Assembly (NCBI GenBank): GCA_017935905.1 | Contig: JAGBGO010000081.1 | Coordinates: 1-43,109 of the forward strand | Origin: Clostridia bacterium | GTDB lineage: Bacteria > Bacillota > Clostridia > UBA1212 > UBA1255 | Direction: 5' to 3' | DNA length: 43,109 nt | In this document: one piece after another, positions 7,278 to 15,157 of the stretch | Position numbering within the stretch: position 1 is the first letter of the stretch | Layout of the letters: every line of letters begins with the position of its first letter | Translations under genes and position numbers: made by a program | Notes under the pieces: generated by a model | Databases searched by the model: none | What the model was told of the DNA's origin: nothing | What the model saw: only the letters and a program-made list of their open reading frames with translations

Positions 7278-9132
7278 TATTTTAACGCTGTTTCCGGAAA
7301 TGTGCGGTGCGGCTTTTAGCGAAAGCATCTTAGCAAGAGCCATTGAGAAAGGCATCTTGCAGATTGAAGCCCACCAAATTCGGAAATATACCACAAATAA
7401 ACAGGGAAAAGTAGATGATTACCCCTACGGAGGCGGTCCCGGACTTGTGATGTCCTACCAGCCTGTACGCAGTGGGTATGATGATATATGCGCCCGTTTT
7501 GCAAAGGGACGCAAACCTTATACAGTCTATATGTCTCCCCAAGGCACACCCTTAACCCAAAGCGTCGCAAGAAGACTTTCCAAAGAAGAACATATTGTGG
7601 TTCTTTGCGGCCACTACGAGGGTATGGACGAACGTGTTATTGAGGACTTTATTGATGAAGAAATCTCTTTGGGCGATTTCGTTTTAACCGGCGGCGAAAT
7701 TCCGGCAATGGCACTGGTGGATTGCGTATCCAGATTGGTGCCCGGGGTACTGGCTTCGGAAGAAGCCTCTTCCAATGAATCCCACACCGATTTATTGTTG
7801 GAATATCCCCAGTATACGAGACCGGAGGAAATTGCGGGGCGGAAAGTTCCTAAAGAGCTTTTTACCGGCAATCACGAAACCGTAGAGCAGTGGCGCCATG
7901 AGCAAGCGCTTTCCCGCACGAAGCGGAAACGTCCGGATTTGTTCGAAGCCTATGAGAAAAGGGAGCAAGCCCGGAACACATATTACTTTGATAATAGCGC
8001 TACTACCCGGCCTTTAGACAGCGTCACTCAAGTGATGACCAAGACCATGGAACGCTGTTACGGCAACCCGTCTTCTTTACATCGTATGGGATTTGATGCG
8101 GAAAAACAATTAAGAGGGGCCCGCACGGTGATGGCAGGGGCCATTGGTGCAGGGGAGAAAGAAATATATTTTACTTCCGGTGCTACGGAGTCCAATAACT
8201 GGGTATTTAAAGGCATTTTACCGGCGAATCCCAGAAAGGGAAGACACATTCTGATTTCTGCCATTGAGCACCCGTCAGTAACCCAAGCGGCTCTTTCTAT
8301 GGAGACCCAGGGCTACACGGTAGAGCGGATTCCCGTAAACGCACAAGGTGTGGTGGATCCTGCGCAAGTAGCCTCGATGGTGCGTCCCGATACGGCGCTT
8401 GTGTCCGTGATGCACGTAAACAGCGAAACCGGCGCCATTCAGCCCATTGGCGAGATTGCCAAGGCTTGCCGGCGTGTCAAGGCGGACGTGCTTATTCACT
8501 CCGACTGCGTGCAAAGTTTCGGGAAGATTCCTGTGCAAGTGGGTAAAATGGACGTGGATTTGATTTCCGTCAGCGCCCACAAGTTACACGGCCCTCGCGG
8601 AATCGGTTTCTTGTATATCAAGAAGGGAACCAAAGTGACAGCCCTGCTTGCCGGCGGAGGACAGGAAAGCGGACTTCGTTCCGGCACGGAAAATTTGCCG
8701 GCGATATGCGGCTTCTCCCAAGCGGTGCAGACGCTTGTTCCTATGATGACAGAGCATTATGAAAAAGCCGTTCGGATTCGCAATATTTTTACCGACGCCA
8801 TTCGGGAGAAGATTCATACCCACGTATTTACTACGGACTTTGAAGTAAGTTCTCCTTACGTACTGAACGTATCTTTTCCGGGGATCGGTGCGGAAGTGTT
8901 GCTCCACAGCCTGGAAGCCCACGGTGTGTTTGTGTCCGTAGGCTCTGCGTGTTCTTCTCACAAGAAAGACAGAAGCCCTGTGCTGACGGCCATGGGATTT
9001 AATAATACAGTCATTGACGGTGCGATTCGGATCAGTTTTTCCCCGGAGAGTACCGAAGAACAGGCGATTTACGCGGCGGGTGTGCTAACCCGGGAAGTGC
9101 GCAATTTGTTTGCGCAGCGCAAACGCAGATAG
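7267..9132 (+). CDS. trmD: TrmD-cysteine desulfurase fusion: tRNA (guanine-37-N1)-methyltransferase plus NifS/IscS-like domain
   Basis: This is one 621-residue open frame. Residues 1-234 are a complete TrmD: YGGGPGLVM (54-62), GHYEGMDERV (115-124), SLGDFVLTGGE (134-144) and the catalytic-region Asp175 in SHTDLLLEYPQYTRP. TrmD makes m1G37 in tRNA from S-adenosylmethionine. After only about four linker residues the sequence becomes a full PLP-dependent cysteine desulfurase (239-621): YYFDNSATT, FTSGATESNN (302-311), IEHPS, SDCVQSFGK, the PLP lysine Lys439 in SAHKLHGPRG, and the sulfur-carrying Cys562 in GSACSS. No ATG, GTG or TTG with a ribosome site lies near the junction, and the first internal Met (257) would remove the conserved DNSATT segment, so translation as a fusion is likely. 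The neighbouring thiI suggests that the desulfurase half supplies sulfur to ThiI. Confidence 0.93.
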   Translation: MRIDILTLFPEMCGAAFSESILARAIEKGILQIEAHQIRKYTTNKQGKVDDYPYGGGPGLVMSYQPVRSGYDDICARFAKGRKPYTVYMSPQGTPLTQSVARRLSKEEHIVVLCGHYEGMDERVIEDFIDEEISLGDFVLTGGEIPAMALVDCVSRLVPGVLASEEASSNESHTDLLLEYPQYTRPEEIAGRKVPKELFTGNHETVEQWRHEQALSRTKRKRPDLFEAYEKREQARNTYYFDNSATTRPLDSVTQVMTKTMERCYGNPSSLHRMGFDAEKQLRGARTVMAGAIGAGEKEIYFTSGATESNNWVFKGILPANPRKGRHILISAIEHPSVTQAALSMETQGYTVERIPVNAQGVVDPAQVASMVRPDTALVSVMHVNSETGAIQPIGEIAKACRRVKADVLIHSDCVQSFGKIPVQVGKMDVDLISVSAHKLHGPRGIGFLYIKKGTKVTALLAGGGQESGLRSGTENLPAICGFSQAVQTLVPMMTEHYEKAVRIRNIFTDAIREKIHTHVFTTDFEVSSPYVLNVSFPGIGAEVLLHSLEAHGVFVSVGSACSSHKKDRSPVLTAMGFNNTVIDGAIRISFSPESTEEQAIYAAGVLTREVRNLFAQRKRR

Positions 9133-9148
9133 AAGAAAGGTGATTGAC

Positions 9149-10321
9149 ATGGAGAAAATAATTCTGGCAAGAATTGGTGAAATTGCGCTGAAGGGTTTGA
9201 ACCGTTCTGTGTTCGAGCGTCGTTTGGCGGTGAATATTCGTAAAATGATTTCAGATTTAGGTCCTGCGAAAGTCCGCTGGTCTCAATCCCGTTTCTATAT
9301 TGAACCGGAAGACGATACCTTTATGTTTGAGGATGCTTTAGAGCGCCTTACCGGCGTGTTTGGTCTTGTTTCCGTAAGTCCTGCTACCGTGATTCCTTCC
9401 GAGGAAGAGGCTGTGTTTGCGGAGGCTGTAGCCCAAATGAAGCAGGAAATGGAAAAACGCACCGTTCGTACTTTTAAAGTGGAAACCAAACGGGGTTTGA
9501 AAACGTTCCCCTTGAACTCTCCTGCGATTTCCGCAGAGGCAGGCGGCCGGATTTTGGACGCCTTTCCGGAACTGACCGTAGACGTAAAAAATCCGGACGT
9601 GATCATTTATATCGAAGTGCGGGAGCAATCCTACGTATACAGCCAAATTCTGCCGGCACCCGGCGGCATGCCCACCGGTTGTAACGGCAAAGCGTGTTTG
9701 CTTTTGTCCGGCGGTATTGACAGCCCTGTTGCCGGTTACATGATCGGTAAGAGAGGCGTGAGCATTTGCGCGGTGCATTTTTACAGTTACCCCTATACCA
9801 GTGAGCGGGCAAAAGAAAAAGTGCTGGAACTGGCGTCTTTGGTGTCCCGTTTTACCGGTCCTATGAAGGTGATGGTGGTGCCTTTCACGGATATTCAACT
9901 GGAAATCCACCAAAAATGCCGGGATGAGCTGGGCACGGTGCTCCTGCGCCGGTCGATGATGCGCATTGCCGATCGCCTAGCACGGAAGAACGGTTGTTCT
10001 GCCTTGGTAACCGGGGAAAGCGTAGGCCAGGTGGCAAGCCAAACCATGCAGGCGATTTACTGCACGGATGCGGCGGCTAAAATGCCGGTTTACCGTCCTT
10101 TGATTGGTATGGATAAAATGGAAGTGGTGGCTATCGCACAGAAAATCGGTACGTTTGAAACCAGCATTTTACCCTACGAAGATTGCTGTACGGTATTTAC
10201 GCCCAAGCACCCCAAAACCCGCCCCATGCTCTCTGAAATCGAGGAAGAAGAAAAACGGGTGGATTTGGCGCCTATGGAAGACAAAGCCATCGCTGAAATT
10301 GAAGTAATCCGCTTTGACTAA
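9149..10321 (+). CDS. thiI: tRNA 4-thiouridine synthase ThiI without a rhodanese domain
   Basis: ThiI adenylates U8 of tRNA and exchanges the oxygen for sulfur. It has 390 residues from ATG 9149, chosen because GAAAGG lies 8 bases upstream and MEKIILARIGEIALKG is the usual beginning. The order is ferredoxin-like domain, THUMP (about 60-165), and PP-loop ATPase with SGGIDS at 187-192. The conserved end YEDCCTVFTPKHPKTRP contains the catalytic-region Cys pair 346/347. The C-terminal rhodanese domain of the E. coli enzyme is absent, as in Bacillus subtilis, where the desulfurase NifZ delivers sulfur directly. Here the desulfurase is the C-terminal half of the gene ending 16 bases upstream. Confidence 0.95.
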   Translation: MEKIILARIGEIALKGLNRSVFERRLAVNIRKMISDLGPAKVRWSQSRFYIEPEDDTFMFEDALERLTGVFGLVSVSPATVIPSEEEAVFAEAVAQMKQEMEKRTVRTFKVETKRGLKTFPLNSPAISAEAGGRILDAFPELTVDVKNPDVIIYIEVREQSYVYSQILPAPGGMPTGCNGKACLLLSGGIDSPVAGYMIGKRGVSICAVHFYSYPYTSERAKEKVLELASLVSRFTGPMKVMVVPFTDIQLEIHQKCRDELGTVLLRRSMMRIADRLARKNGCSALVTGESVGQVASQTMQAIYCTDAAAKMPVYRPLIGMDKMEVVAIAQKIGTFETSILPYEDCCTVFTPKHPKTRPMLSEIEEEEKRVDLAPMEDKAIAEIEVIRFD

Positions 10322-10324
10322 GTA

Positions 10325-10354
10325 TTGACAAAAGCCCCGTAAGAGGGGTATACT
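10325..10354 (+). promoter_or_regulatory. Promoter of the DUF6273-like lipoprotein
   Basis: TTGACA at 10325-10330 is separated by 18 bases from TATACT at 10349-10354. The spacer contains CCCC GTAAGA GGGG, a small hairpin-capable inverted repeat immediately after thiI. Confidence 0.65.
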
Positions 10355-10409
10355 TGAATGTGATTTATGATAGTCCTATGAAGGAATTTGTGTTCAGGAG
10401 GAACGAAGT

Positions 10410-11384
10410 ATGATGAAGATGAACAAGCGTTTTGGTGCATTCTTGTTAGTGATCCTGATGTTTGTGACGGCAATGATCGGCTGCGCGAATATTGAAGAAG
10501 GGGAGATTGACTGGAAACCAAACGGTAAAGATCCTGCGATTGAGTCTCAACCTACAGCAGCACCCGAGAAGATTGTCACGTTCGGTGCTTATCCCAGTGC
10601 TGCGGCAGATGCGGCAGTCAGCGGCATTTTGAAGGCGCACGTTCGTATTGATCCGGATACAGGTGTATGGACTGAATATGAGAAGACTGAGGATAACAAA
10701 ACGGTGACCGCAAACTACGACTTGCAAACCGGTTTCTTCAATTATAAGGAAGTTGTAGACGGAAACGTAACCGTAGAGAAAACTTACGTATTGGAGAATG
10801 GTAAATATTTCTCTGTTGATCCTATTTCTTGGATTGTATTGGCGGAGAAAGATGGTTGCTATGTTCTTATCTCCAAAGATATTTTAGAGGCGGGAATCCC
10901 GTTCTTAGAAACTTTCGGCACTTCCACTTGGGCGGATTCTTCTATTCGTGATTGGCTGAACGGAACGGATTCTTATGCAAAAGGCGGCGAAGATTACAGT
11001 GCTAAATGGAACTTTATCAACCGCGCCTTCACCAATGCACAAATTGCTATGATTCAGACAACTACCTTGAACACCAAGGATAATGCTTCTTACGGTGTTG
11101 CCGGCGGCGGAGAAACGAAAGATCAAGTTTATCTTTTGTCTGCAGAGGAAGTTGCGGCTTACTTTGGCGAGACTTTGACCGCGCAGTGCGTAGGTACTCC
11201 TTATGCACTTCATAAAGGACTTAGTGCCAAGAAGGATCAAGGCATTTGGTGGCTCCGTTCTCCCGGATACAATACCGCATTCCAAGGCGTTGATCGGAAC
11301 GGTGACGTGACCAGTTACGGCTCCGCAGACGTTACAGTAGGCGTACGTCCTGTGATTTGTGTGAGCAAACAAGCTGTTTCTTAA
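10410..11384 (+). CDS. Lipoprotein with a C-terminal DUF6273-like domain
   Basis: The 324-residue protein begins with a lipoprotein signal whose lipobox is close to MIGC (Cys26). A Pro/Ala-rich spacer and a middle part with YDLQTGFFNYKEVVDG-type sequence follow. Residues 130-324 match the pattern I associate with DUF6273: DPISWIVL, SSIRDWLN, VYLLSAEEV, WWLRSPG and VGVRPVICV. This domain is common on the surface of gut Clostridia; its function is unknown and it is sometimes compared with sugar-binding or formylglycine-like folds. AGGAGG precedes ATG 10410. It has its own promoter and sits as an insert between thiI and the tRNA-Lys/hisS pair. Confidence 0.8.
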   Translation: MMKMNKRFGAFLLVILMFVTAMIGCANIEEGEIDWKPNGKDPAIESQPTAAPEKIVTFGAYPSAAADAAVSGILKAHVRIDPDTGVWTEYEKTEDNKTVTANYDLQTGFFNYKEVVDGNVTVEKTYVLENGKYFSVDPISWIVLAEKDGCYVLISKDILEAGIPFLETFGTSTWADSSIRDWLNGTDSYAKGGEDYSAKWNFINRAFTNAQIAMIQTTTLNTKDNASYGVAGGGETKDQVYLLSAEEVAAYFGETLTAQCVGTPYALHKGLSAKKDQGIWWLRSPGYNTAFQGVDRNGDVTSYGSADVTVGVRPVICVSKQAVS

Positions 11385-11402
11385 ATTTTGTAAAAATAAG
11401 GC

Positions 11403-11431
11403 TTGACATTCTCACTTTCGTGATGTATGAT
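11403..11431 (+). promoter_or_regulatory. Strong promoter of tRNA-Lys
   Basis: TTGACA at 11403-11408, a 17-base spacer and TATGAT at 11426-11431. An A/T-rich stretch (TTTTGTAAAAATAA) just upstream could act as an UP element. The tRNA begins 35 bases after the -10 box. Confidence 0.8.
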
Positions 11432-11465
11432 AACCAAGCGCTTTGAGAAGATCAGGCGCTTGTAT

Positions 11466-11541
11466 GATCCACTAGCTCAGTCGGTAGAGCACCTGGCTTT
11501 TAATCAGGGTGTCCGGAGTTCGAGCCTCCGGTGGATCACCA
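11466..11541 (+). tRNA. tRNA-Lys (UUU)
   Basis: The acceptor arms GATCCAC and GTGGATC pair perfectly, with discriminator A and an encoded CCA. The anticodon stem CCTGG/TCAGG encloses loop CTTTTAA, giving anticodon UUU. The T arm CCGGAGTTCGAGCCTCCGG is canonical. Confidence 0.97.
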
Positions 11542-11548
11542 AGAAATG

Positions 11549-11586
11549 GCGGCTGCATATTGAAGTTTATGCAGTCGCTTTTTTAT
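11549..11586 (+). terminator. Terminator between tRNA-Lys and hisS
   Basis: GCGGCTGCATA and TATGCAGTCGC form an 11-bp stem with one G-U around TTGAAGTT-type loop sequence, followed by a run of six T. It lies just after the tRNA; hisS begins 20 bases later, so read-through or partial termination may set hisS expression. Confidence 0.75.
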
Positions 11587-11605
11587 TTCAGAAAGGCGTG
11601 AGTTT

Positions 11606-12943
11606 ATGGCAGATACGAAGAACGAACGATCTATTGTAGAACCTTCTATTCTGGCAGGTTTTATTGAACTGCTTCCCAAAGAACAAATGATGTTTACACG
11701 GATGCAGGATACCATTAAAGCAACTTTTGAAAGCTACGGCTTTATTCCGTTGGATACACCGGTGTTGGAGAAATCGGAAGTCCTGCTTGCAAAGAGCGGG
11801 GGAGACACGGCAAAACAGGTGTACCGTTTTACCAAAGGGGATACGGATATGGCGCTGCGCTTTGACCTTACAGTGCCTTTGGCCCGCTACGTTGCTCAGC
11901 ACTACGGCGAATTGGTATTTCCGTTCCGTCGCTACCATATCGGTAAGGTATACAGAGGGGAACGTCCGCAGAAAGGTCGTTTCAGAGAGTTCTATCAGTG
12001 TGATATTGATATTATCGGAAATGGATCTTTGGGTATTATTAACGACGCTGAAATCGTCAGCATCATTAACTCCACCTTTGAAGCGCTGCAGATTGGCGAA
12101 TTTACGGTGATGATCAACAACCGGAAACTCTTAAACGGTTTCTTTGAAGCCTACGGTGTTACGGACACCGTAGAGGTACTGCGGATTGTGGACAAACTGG
12201 ACAAGATTGGTGAAGACGCCGTACGCAAAGAATTACTGGAGCTGGGCGTTTCGGCAGCCAGCGCAGACGCAATTCTTACGCTGACCTCTTTAGGCGGTGA
12301 CTACGAAGAGATTCTGGCCCGTCTTAAAGAAATGGATATTTCCAATGAAACCTTCCAAATCGGTTTATCTGAACTGGATGCGGTTTGTGCCCAGATGAAG
12401 GCATTTGGGATTCCTAAAGAGCGTTTTACCATCAATTTGAAGATTGCTCGCGGCCTTGACTATTACACCGGAACGGTTTACGAAACGTATTTGAAGGATT
12501 ATCCGGAGCTGGGTAGTATTTGTTCCGGCGGTCGCTATGATGAGCTGGCTTCTAACTATACGAAACAAAGTCTTCCCGGCGTGGGTATTTCTATTGGTTT
12601 ATCCCGTTTGTTCTATCAGCTTTGCCAAGCCGGTATCGTTTCTTTGGGCGGTCGCAAGACGCCTTCTGAAATCCTCTTTATTCCTATGCAGGGAACAATG
12701 GGCTATACTTTGGCAAAAGCACAGGAGTTCCGTCAGGCAGGGATTCCTTGCGAAACTTATATGAACGAAGGTAAGATGGGTAAGAAATTCGGCTATGCGG
12801 ATAAGTTGGGCATTCCTTTTGCGGCTGTTATCGGTGAAGATGAAATGGCGGGCAACGTGGTAACTCTAAAGAATATGACGACCGGCGAACAATTCACGGT
12901 CGGAAGTGTGGCAGAATATAAAACTTTCCGGGAGAAGAATTGA
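11606..12943 (+). CDS. hisS: Histidine-tRNA ligase
   Basis: This class II aminoacyl-tRNA synthetase charges tRNA-His. The 445-residue protein shows motif 1 near residues 45-60 (FIPLDTPVLEKSE), motif 2 FRRYHIGKVYRGERPQKGR (about 111-130), the HisA-type ARGLDYYTGTVYE and motif 3 PGVGISIGLSRL. The anticodon-binding domain is at the C-terminus (about 345-445). GAAAGG precedes ATG 11606. Its nearest upstream promoter is that of tRNA-Lys across a terminator, suggesting transcription by read-through. Confidence 0.96.
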   Translation: MADTKNERSIVEPSILAGFIELLPKEQMMFTRMQDTIKATFESYGFIPLDTPVLEKSEVLLAKSGGDTAKQVYRFTKGDTDMALRFDLTVPLARYVAQHYGELVFPFRRYHIGKVYRGERPQKGRFREFYQCDIDIIGNGSLGIINDAEIVSIINSTFEALQIGEFTVMINNRKLLNGFFEAYGVTDTVEVLRIVDKLDKIGEDAVRKELLELGVSAASADAILTLTSLGGDYEEILARLKEMDISNETFQIGLSELDAVCAQMKAFGIPKERFTINLKIARGLDYYTGTVYETYLKDYPELGSICSGGRYDELASNYTKQSLPGVGISIGLSRLFYQLCQAGIVSLGGRKTPSEILFIPMQGTMGYTLAKAQEFRQAGIPCETYMNEGKMGKKFGYADKLGIPFAAVIGEDEMAGNVVTLKNMTTGEQFTVGSVAEYKTFREKN

Positions 12944-12968
12944 CAAACCCGCGTCGATTCCGTACAAT
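12940..12968 (+). promoter_or_regulatory. Promoter of the four-helix membrane protein
   Basis: TTGACA at 12940-12945 overlaps the hisS stop codon, and TACAAT lies at 12963-12968 after a 17-base spacer. Confidence 0.8.
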
Positions 12969-12998
12969 GATGAAAGAGTTTGAAAGGGAGGCTATCTC

Positions 12999-13478
12999 AT
13001 GAAGAACAGAAAGTTATTAACTGATATTTTTACCGTTGTGTTGATGGTGTCTATCGTACTGGTACTTTTGGCATACTTAAATGTATTCCCGGGCACCGTG
13101 CAGGATGAAGGCTCTGCATCCTACATCGTACTTTCCTATATCTCGGTACCTTTGGCGCTGATTTCTGTGGCTTTGATCGACTTGGTATTTCCGCTGATTG
13201 ACAATCGCGCGATGCTGAAGGAGAATAAATTCAAGGTTAAAGCCGGTGTAAAGATTGCGCTGTTTGCTGCCGCTGTGATCTTTGGCGTGTTGTTCTTTAT
13301 GACCGATGCTCTTGCAACGGCAATTACCAATGATTTTGTTGGTGTTGCAATTTTTGTGGCACTGTACATTGCACAGTTCTGCATCAACCTGGATCCTAAA
13401 CCGGAGCCGGTTGAGGAGAAAGTTGAAGAAGCTGATGTATACGCCCAGTACGACGAAGATACGGATGACGAAGAATAA
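12999..13478 (+). CDS. Small membrane protein with four predicted helices and an acidic tail
   Basis: The 159-residue protein has hydrophobic segments at about 7-29, 44-68, 82-104 and 108-128, followed by a strongly acidic, Glu/Asp-rich cytoplasmic-type tail (about 130-159). GGGAGG precedes ATG 12999, and it has its own promoter and terminator, so it is a single-gene transcript. I do not recognise a family. Its place between hisS and tRNA genes gives no clear functional hint. Confidence 0.75.
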   Translation: MKNRKLLTDIFTVVLMVSIVLVLLAYLNVFPGTVQDEGSASYIVLSYISVPLALISVALIDLVFPLIDNRAMLKENKFKVKAGVKIALFAAAVIFGVLFFMTDALATAITNDFVGVAIFVALYIAQFCINLDPKPEPVEEKVEEADVYAQYDEDTDDEE

Positions 13479-13504
13479 GATTCTTATTAGAACGTGAAGG
13501 AACG

Positions 13505-13537
13505 CGGACGCAGGTGTTTTGCTTGCGTCCGTTTTTA
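13505..13537 (+). terminator. Terminator after the four-helix membrane protein
   Basis: CGGACGCA at 13505-13512 pairs with TGCGTCCG at 13524-13531, followed by TTTTT. Confidence 0.85.
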
Positions 13538-13638
13538 CTTGGGGCAGGGAACTTACATGGTTGTTCGTGGGTACAAAAGTCCAGAAAGAGCAGAGGATTT
13601 ACCCGGCGTAAAATGGATAGAAAATTTAGAAGAAGTAC

Positions 13639-13667
13639 TTGACAATATACGGTTGTCTGTGTATAAT
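13639..13667 (+). promoter_or_regulatory. Perfect-consensus promoter of the tRNA-Gly/tRNA-Arg unit
   Basis: TTGACA at 13639-13644, a 17-base spacer and TATAAT at 13662-13667 match the sigma-A consensus at every position, as is common for stable RNA genes. The first tRNA begins 43 bases after the -10 box. Confidence 0.9.
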
Positions 13668-13709
13668 GTCAAACGTTGGTTCGCTCAAGAACAAACGTAA
13701 CAAATGTGT

Positions 13710-13783
13710 GCGGGTGTAGTTCAATGGTAGAACATCAGCCTTCCAAGCTGATTGTGAGGGTTCGATTCCCTTCACCCGCTCCA
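13710..13783 (+). tRNA. tRNA-Gly (UCC)
   Basis: GCGGGTG pairs with CACCCGC, with discriminator T and encoded CCA. The anticodon stem TCAGC/GCTGA holds loop CTTCCAA, anticodon UCC. The T loop is TTCGATT. Confidence 0.97.
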
Positions 13784-13787
13784 TTTT

Positions 13788-13864
<77 letters not shown>

Positions 13865-13868
13865 CGAA

Positions 13869-13908
13869 ACAAACCTCTTTTGTCTACCAAGACAAGAGAG
13901 GTTTTCCT
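13869..13908 (+). terminator. Terminator of the tRNA-Gly/tRNA-Arg transcript
   Basis: AACCTCT and TGTCT pair with AGACA and AGAGGTT around ACCA, with small internal bulges, followed by TTTTCCTT. Confidence 0.8.
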
Positions 13909-13965
13909 TATGCTCATACCGCCTCAGCAGCCAGAACGGTTGTCGGGGGCGTTTTTTGCGTTCGG

Positions 13966-13994
13966 TTGAAAAATTCATAGTTTTGCGATATAAT
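13966..13994 (+). promoter_or_regulatory. Promoter of the three-helix membrane protein
   Basis: TTGAAA at 13966-13971, a 17-base spacer and TATAAT at 13989-13994. Confidence 0.75.
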
Positions 13995-14033
13995 CTGTTC
14001 AAAAATTAGAAATATGAAAGGAAATGATTTGGT

Positions 14034-14378
14034 ATGAAAGAGAACAATACATTATTCGAGAAAATTATTTTTGGGTTCGAGCTTGTACTGTTCTTAGTCA
14101 TACCCTTTGTTATTTGGTGGTCTACTACTCCTACAAATGTTTTAAATTCTAATTCTCTGTATAAATTGCTGGAGGCTGTCGGCATTTTGGGAAGTGGCAT
14201 TATCTTGTTAATAGGTATACCTGCTGGTATTATTGGAATTATCAAGGCAAGAAGAATGATAAAACTAAGAAAGACTACCTTTGTATTGTCTATCATCAAT
14301 TTAGTTGCAGGAAGCATCGAGATTCTCATATTATTAATAATTTTTTGCGCGGTTGTGTTTGGCGGAGCATCTGTCTAA
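14034..14378 (+). CDS. Small membrane protein with three predicted helices
   Basis: The 114-residue protein has hydrophobic segments at about 12-33, 46-66 and 80-110 and a short basic loop (KARRMIKLRK) between the last two. ATG 14034 follows AAAGGA by 11 bases. The family is not recognised; small three-helix proteins of this kind are common beside unknown genes in Clostridia. The 3' end overlaps the next possible gene by 26 bases. Confidence 0.65.
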   Translation: MKENNTLFEKIIFGFELVLFLVIPFVIWWSTTPTNVLNSNSLYKLLEAVGILGSGIILLIGIPAGIIGIIKARRMIKLRKTTFVLSIINLVAGSIEILILLIIFCAVVFGGASV

Positions 14379-14820
14379 CATCAGTTCACGAGACTTGAAT
14401 TTATCCAACAGAGCAAATACACTATTTTTTGTCGTTCTTATTTATGAAGAAAACATAACCGTTTATTATTACGACGACGATGATTTTACGCCTTTCTGTG
14501 TTTGTTTCTCTTTTCAGCATTGCCATTTAAAAGATCAGGAGGCTGTTATTGAATGGATCAATCAAATCATTGCAGGCGAGAAATTTGCAATCGAATTTTT
14601 TAAAAACGGGCAGAACTGTTTTGGCTCTGAAATCGATTCAAAAGAATTACTCGATTTGTCTTATGAAAAATTGGAACAATTTACAGGGTTTTATGGTTTA
14701 ACAAAACTTTTGTCCACCGTTGACACGTTCAAAGTAAGAGGATGGAATAATCAACATAATTTTGATGCTTCTTTTGTTTGTGAAGATAATGGACATATCT
14801 TAATTGAGATATTGCAGTGA
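14353..14820 (+). CDS. Hypothetical protein, possibly 5'-truncated
   Basis: A 155-codon frame runs to TGA at 14818-14820. The only starts are weak: TTG 14353 (inside the preceding gene), TTG 14359 or TTG 14392, and none has a good ribosome site. The protein is soluble, rich in aromatic and acidic residues, and ends SFVCEDNGHILIEILQ. The missing ATG and the overlap suggest that the original 5' end has been lost, although translational coupling to the upstream gene is possible. I do not recognise a family. Confidence 0.45.
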   Translation: MCLAEHLSNISSRDLNLSNRANTLFFVVLIYEENITVYYYDDDDFTPFCVCFSFQHCHLKDQEAVIEWINQIIAGEKFAIEFFKNGQNCFGSEIDSKELLDLSYEKLEQFTGFYGLTKLLSTVDTFKVRGWNNQHNFDASFVCEDNGHILIEILQ

Positions 14821-14920
14821 GAGTATACTGCGATTTTACGCGTCTTTTAGCTTTTTTACGTCGGTTTATACTACTTTTGTTTTGCCATAAACTGAGCAGG
14901 GTGAGCCTCCCGGAGATACC

Positions 14921-15157
14921 AGGTCGTGAAAGCATCTATTCCTTTGTTTCACAACCCGTGCGATCTGTAAATAGGTTGCGAAAGTGCAACACAATACAGT
15001 TTACGACCCGTATTTCAAAGAAAATCATCCGAATTGCGGAAAATCTGGGTCGCGGAATGCTCAAAAGTTCATAATTGCAACCTGTTCGTATTGTATACAG
15101 GTTGTGAAACATTCCTGAAAGCGAAATTACGACCTGTTACCCCAAATTACGACAAGT
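14921..15157. repeat. Array of alternating inverted copies of TTRCRACCYGT
   Basis: Nothing coding is evident in 14821-15146. Instead, an 11-12 bp motif recurs in alternating orientation: reverse at 14921-14932, forward 14947-14959, reverse 14973-14984, forward 15000-15011, reverse about 15047-15058, forward 15075-15084, reverse 15097-15110, forward 15127-15137 and 15147-15157. The copies differ mainly by C/T and A/G changes that keep pairing possible. Three adjacent forward/reverse pairs can fold as hairpins, the best being AACCTGT/ACAGGTT at 15079-15104. The last copy overlaps the stop codon of the SGNH gene. Confidence 0.65.

Noticed and set aside
13557..13700. A 47-codon frame starting MVVRGYKSPERAEDL
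   Set aside because: It runs through the perfect tRNA promoter at 13639-13667 and has only a weak ribosome site after a terminator; probably chance, though a small protein is not excluded.
14817..15074. An 85-codon plus-strand frame in the inverted-repeat region
   Set aside because: The composition is basic and irregular, there is no ribosome site, and it crosses several copies of the repeat; the repeats explain the region better.
14921..15157. CRISPR array
   Set aside because: The repeats are only 11-12 bp, alternate in orientation and vary in spacing, and there are no cas genes.
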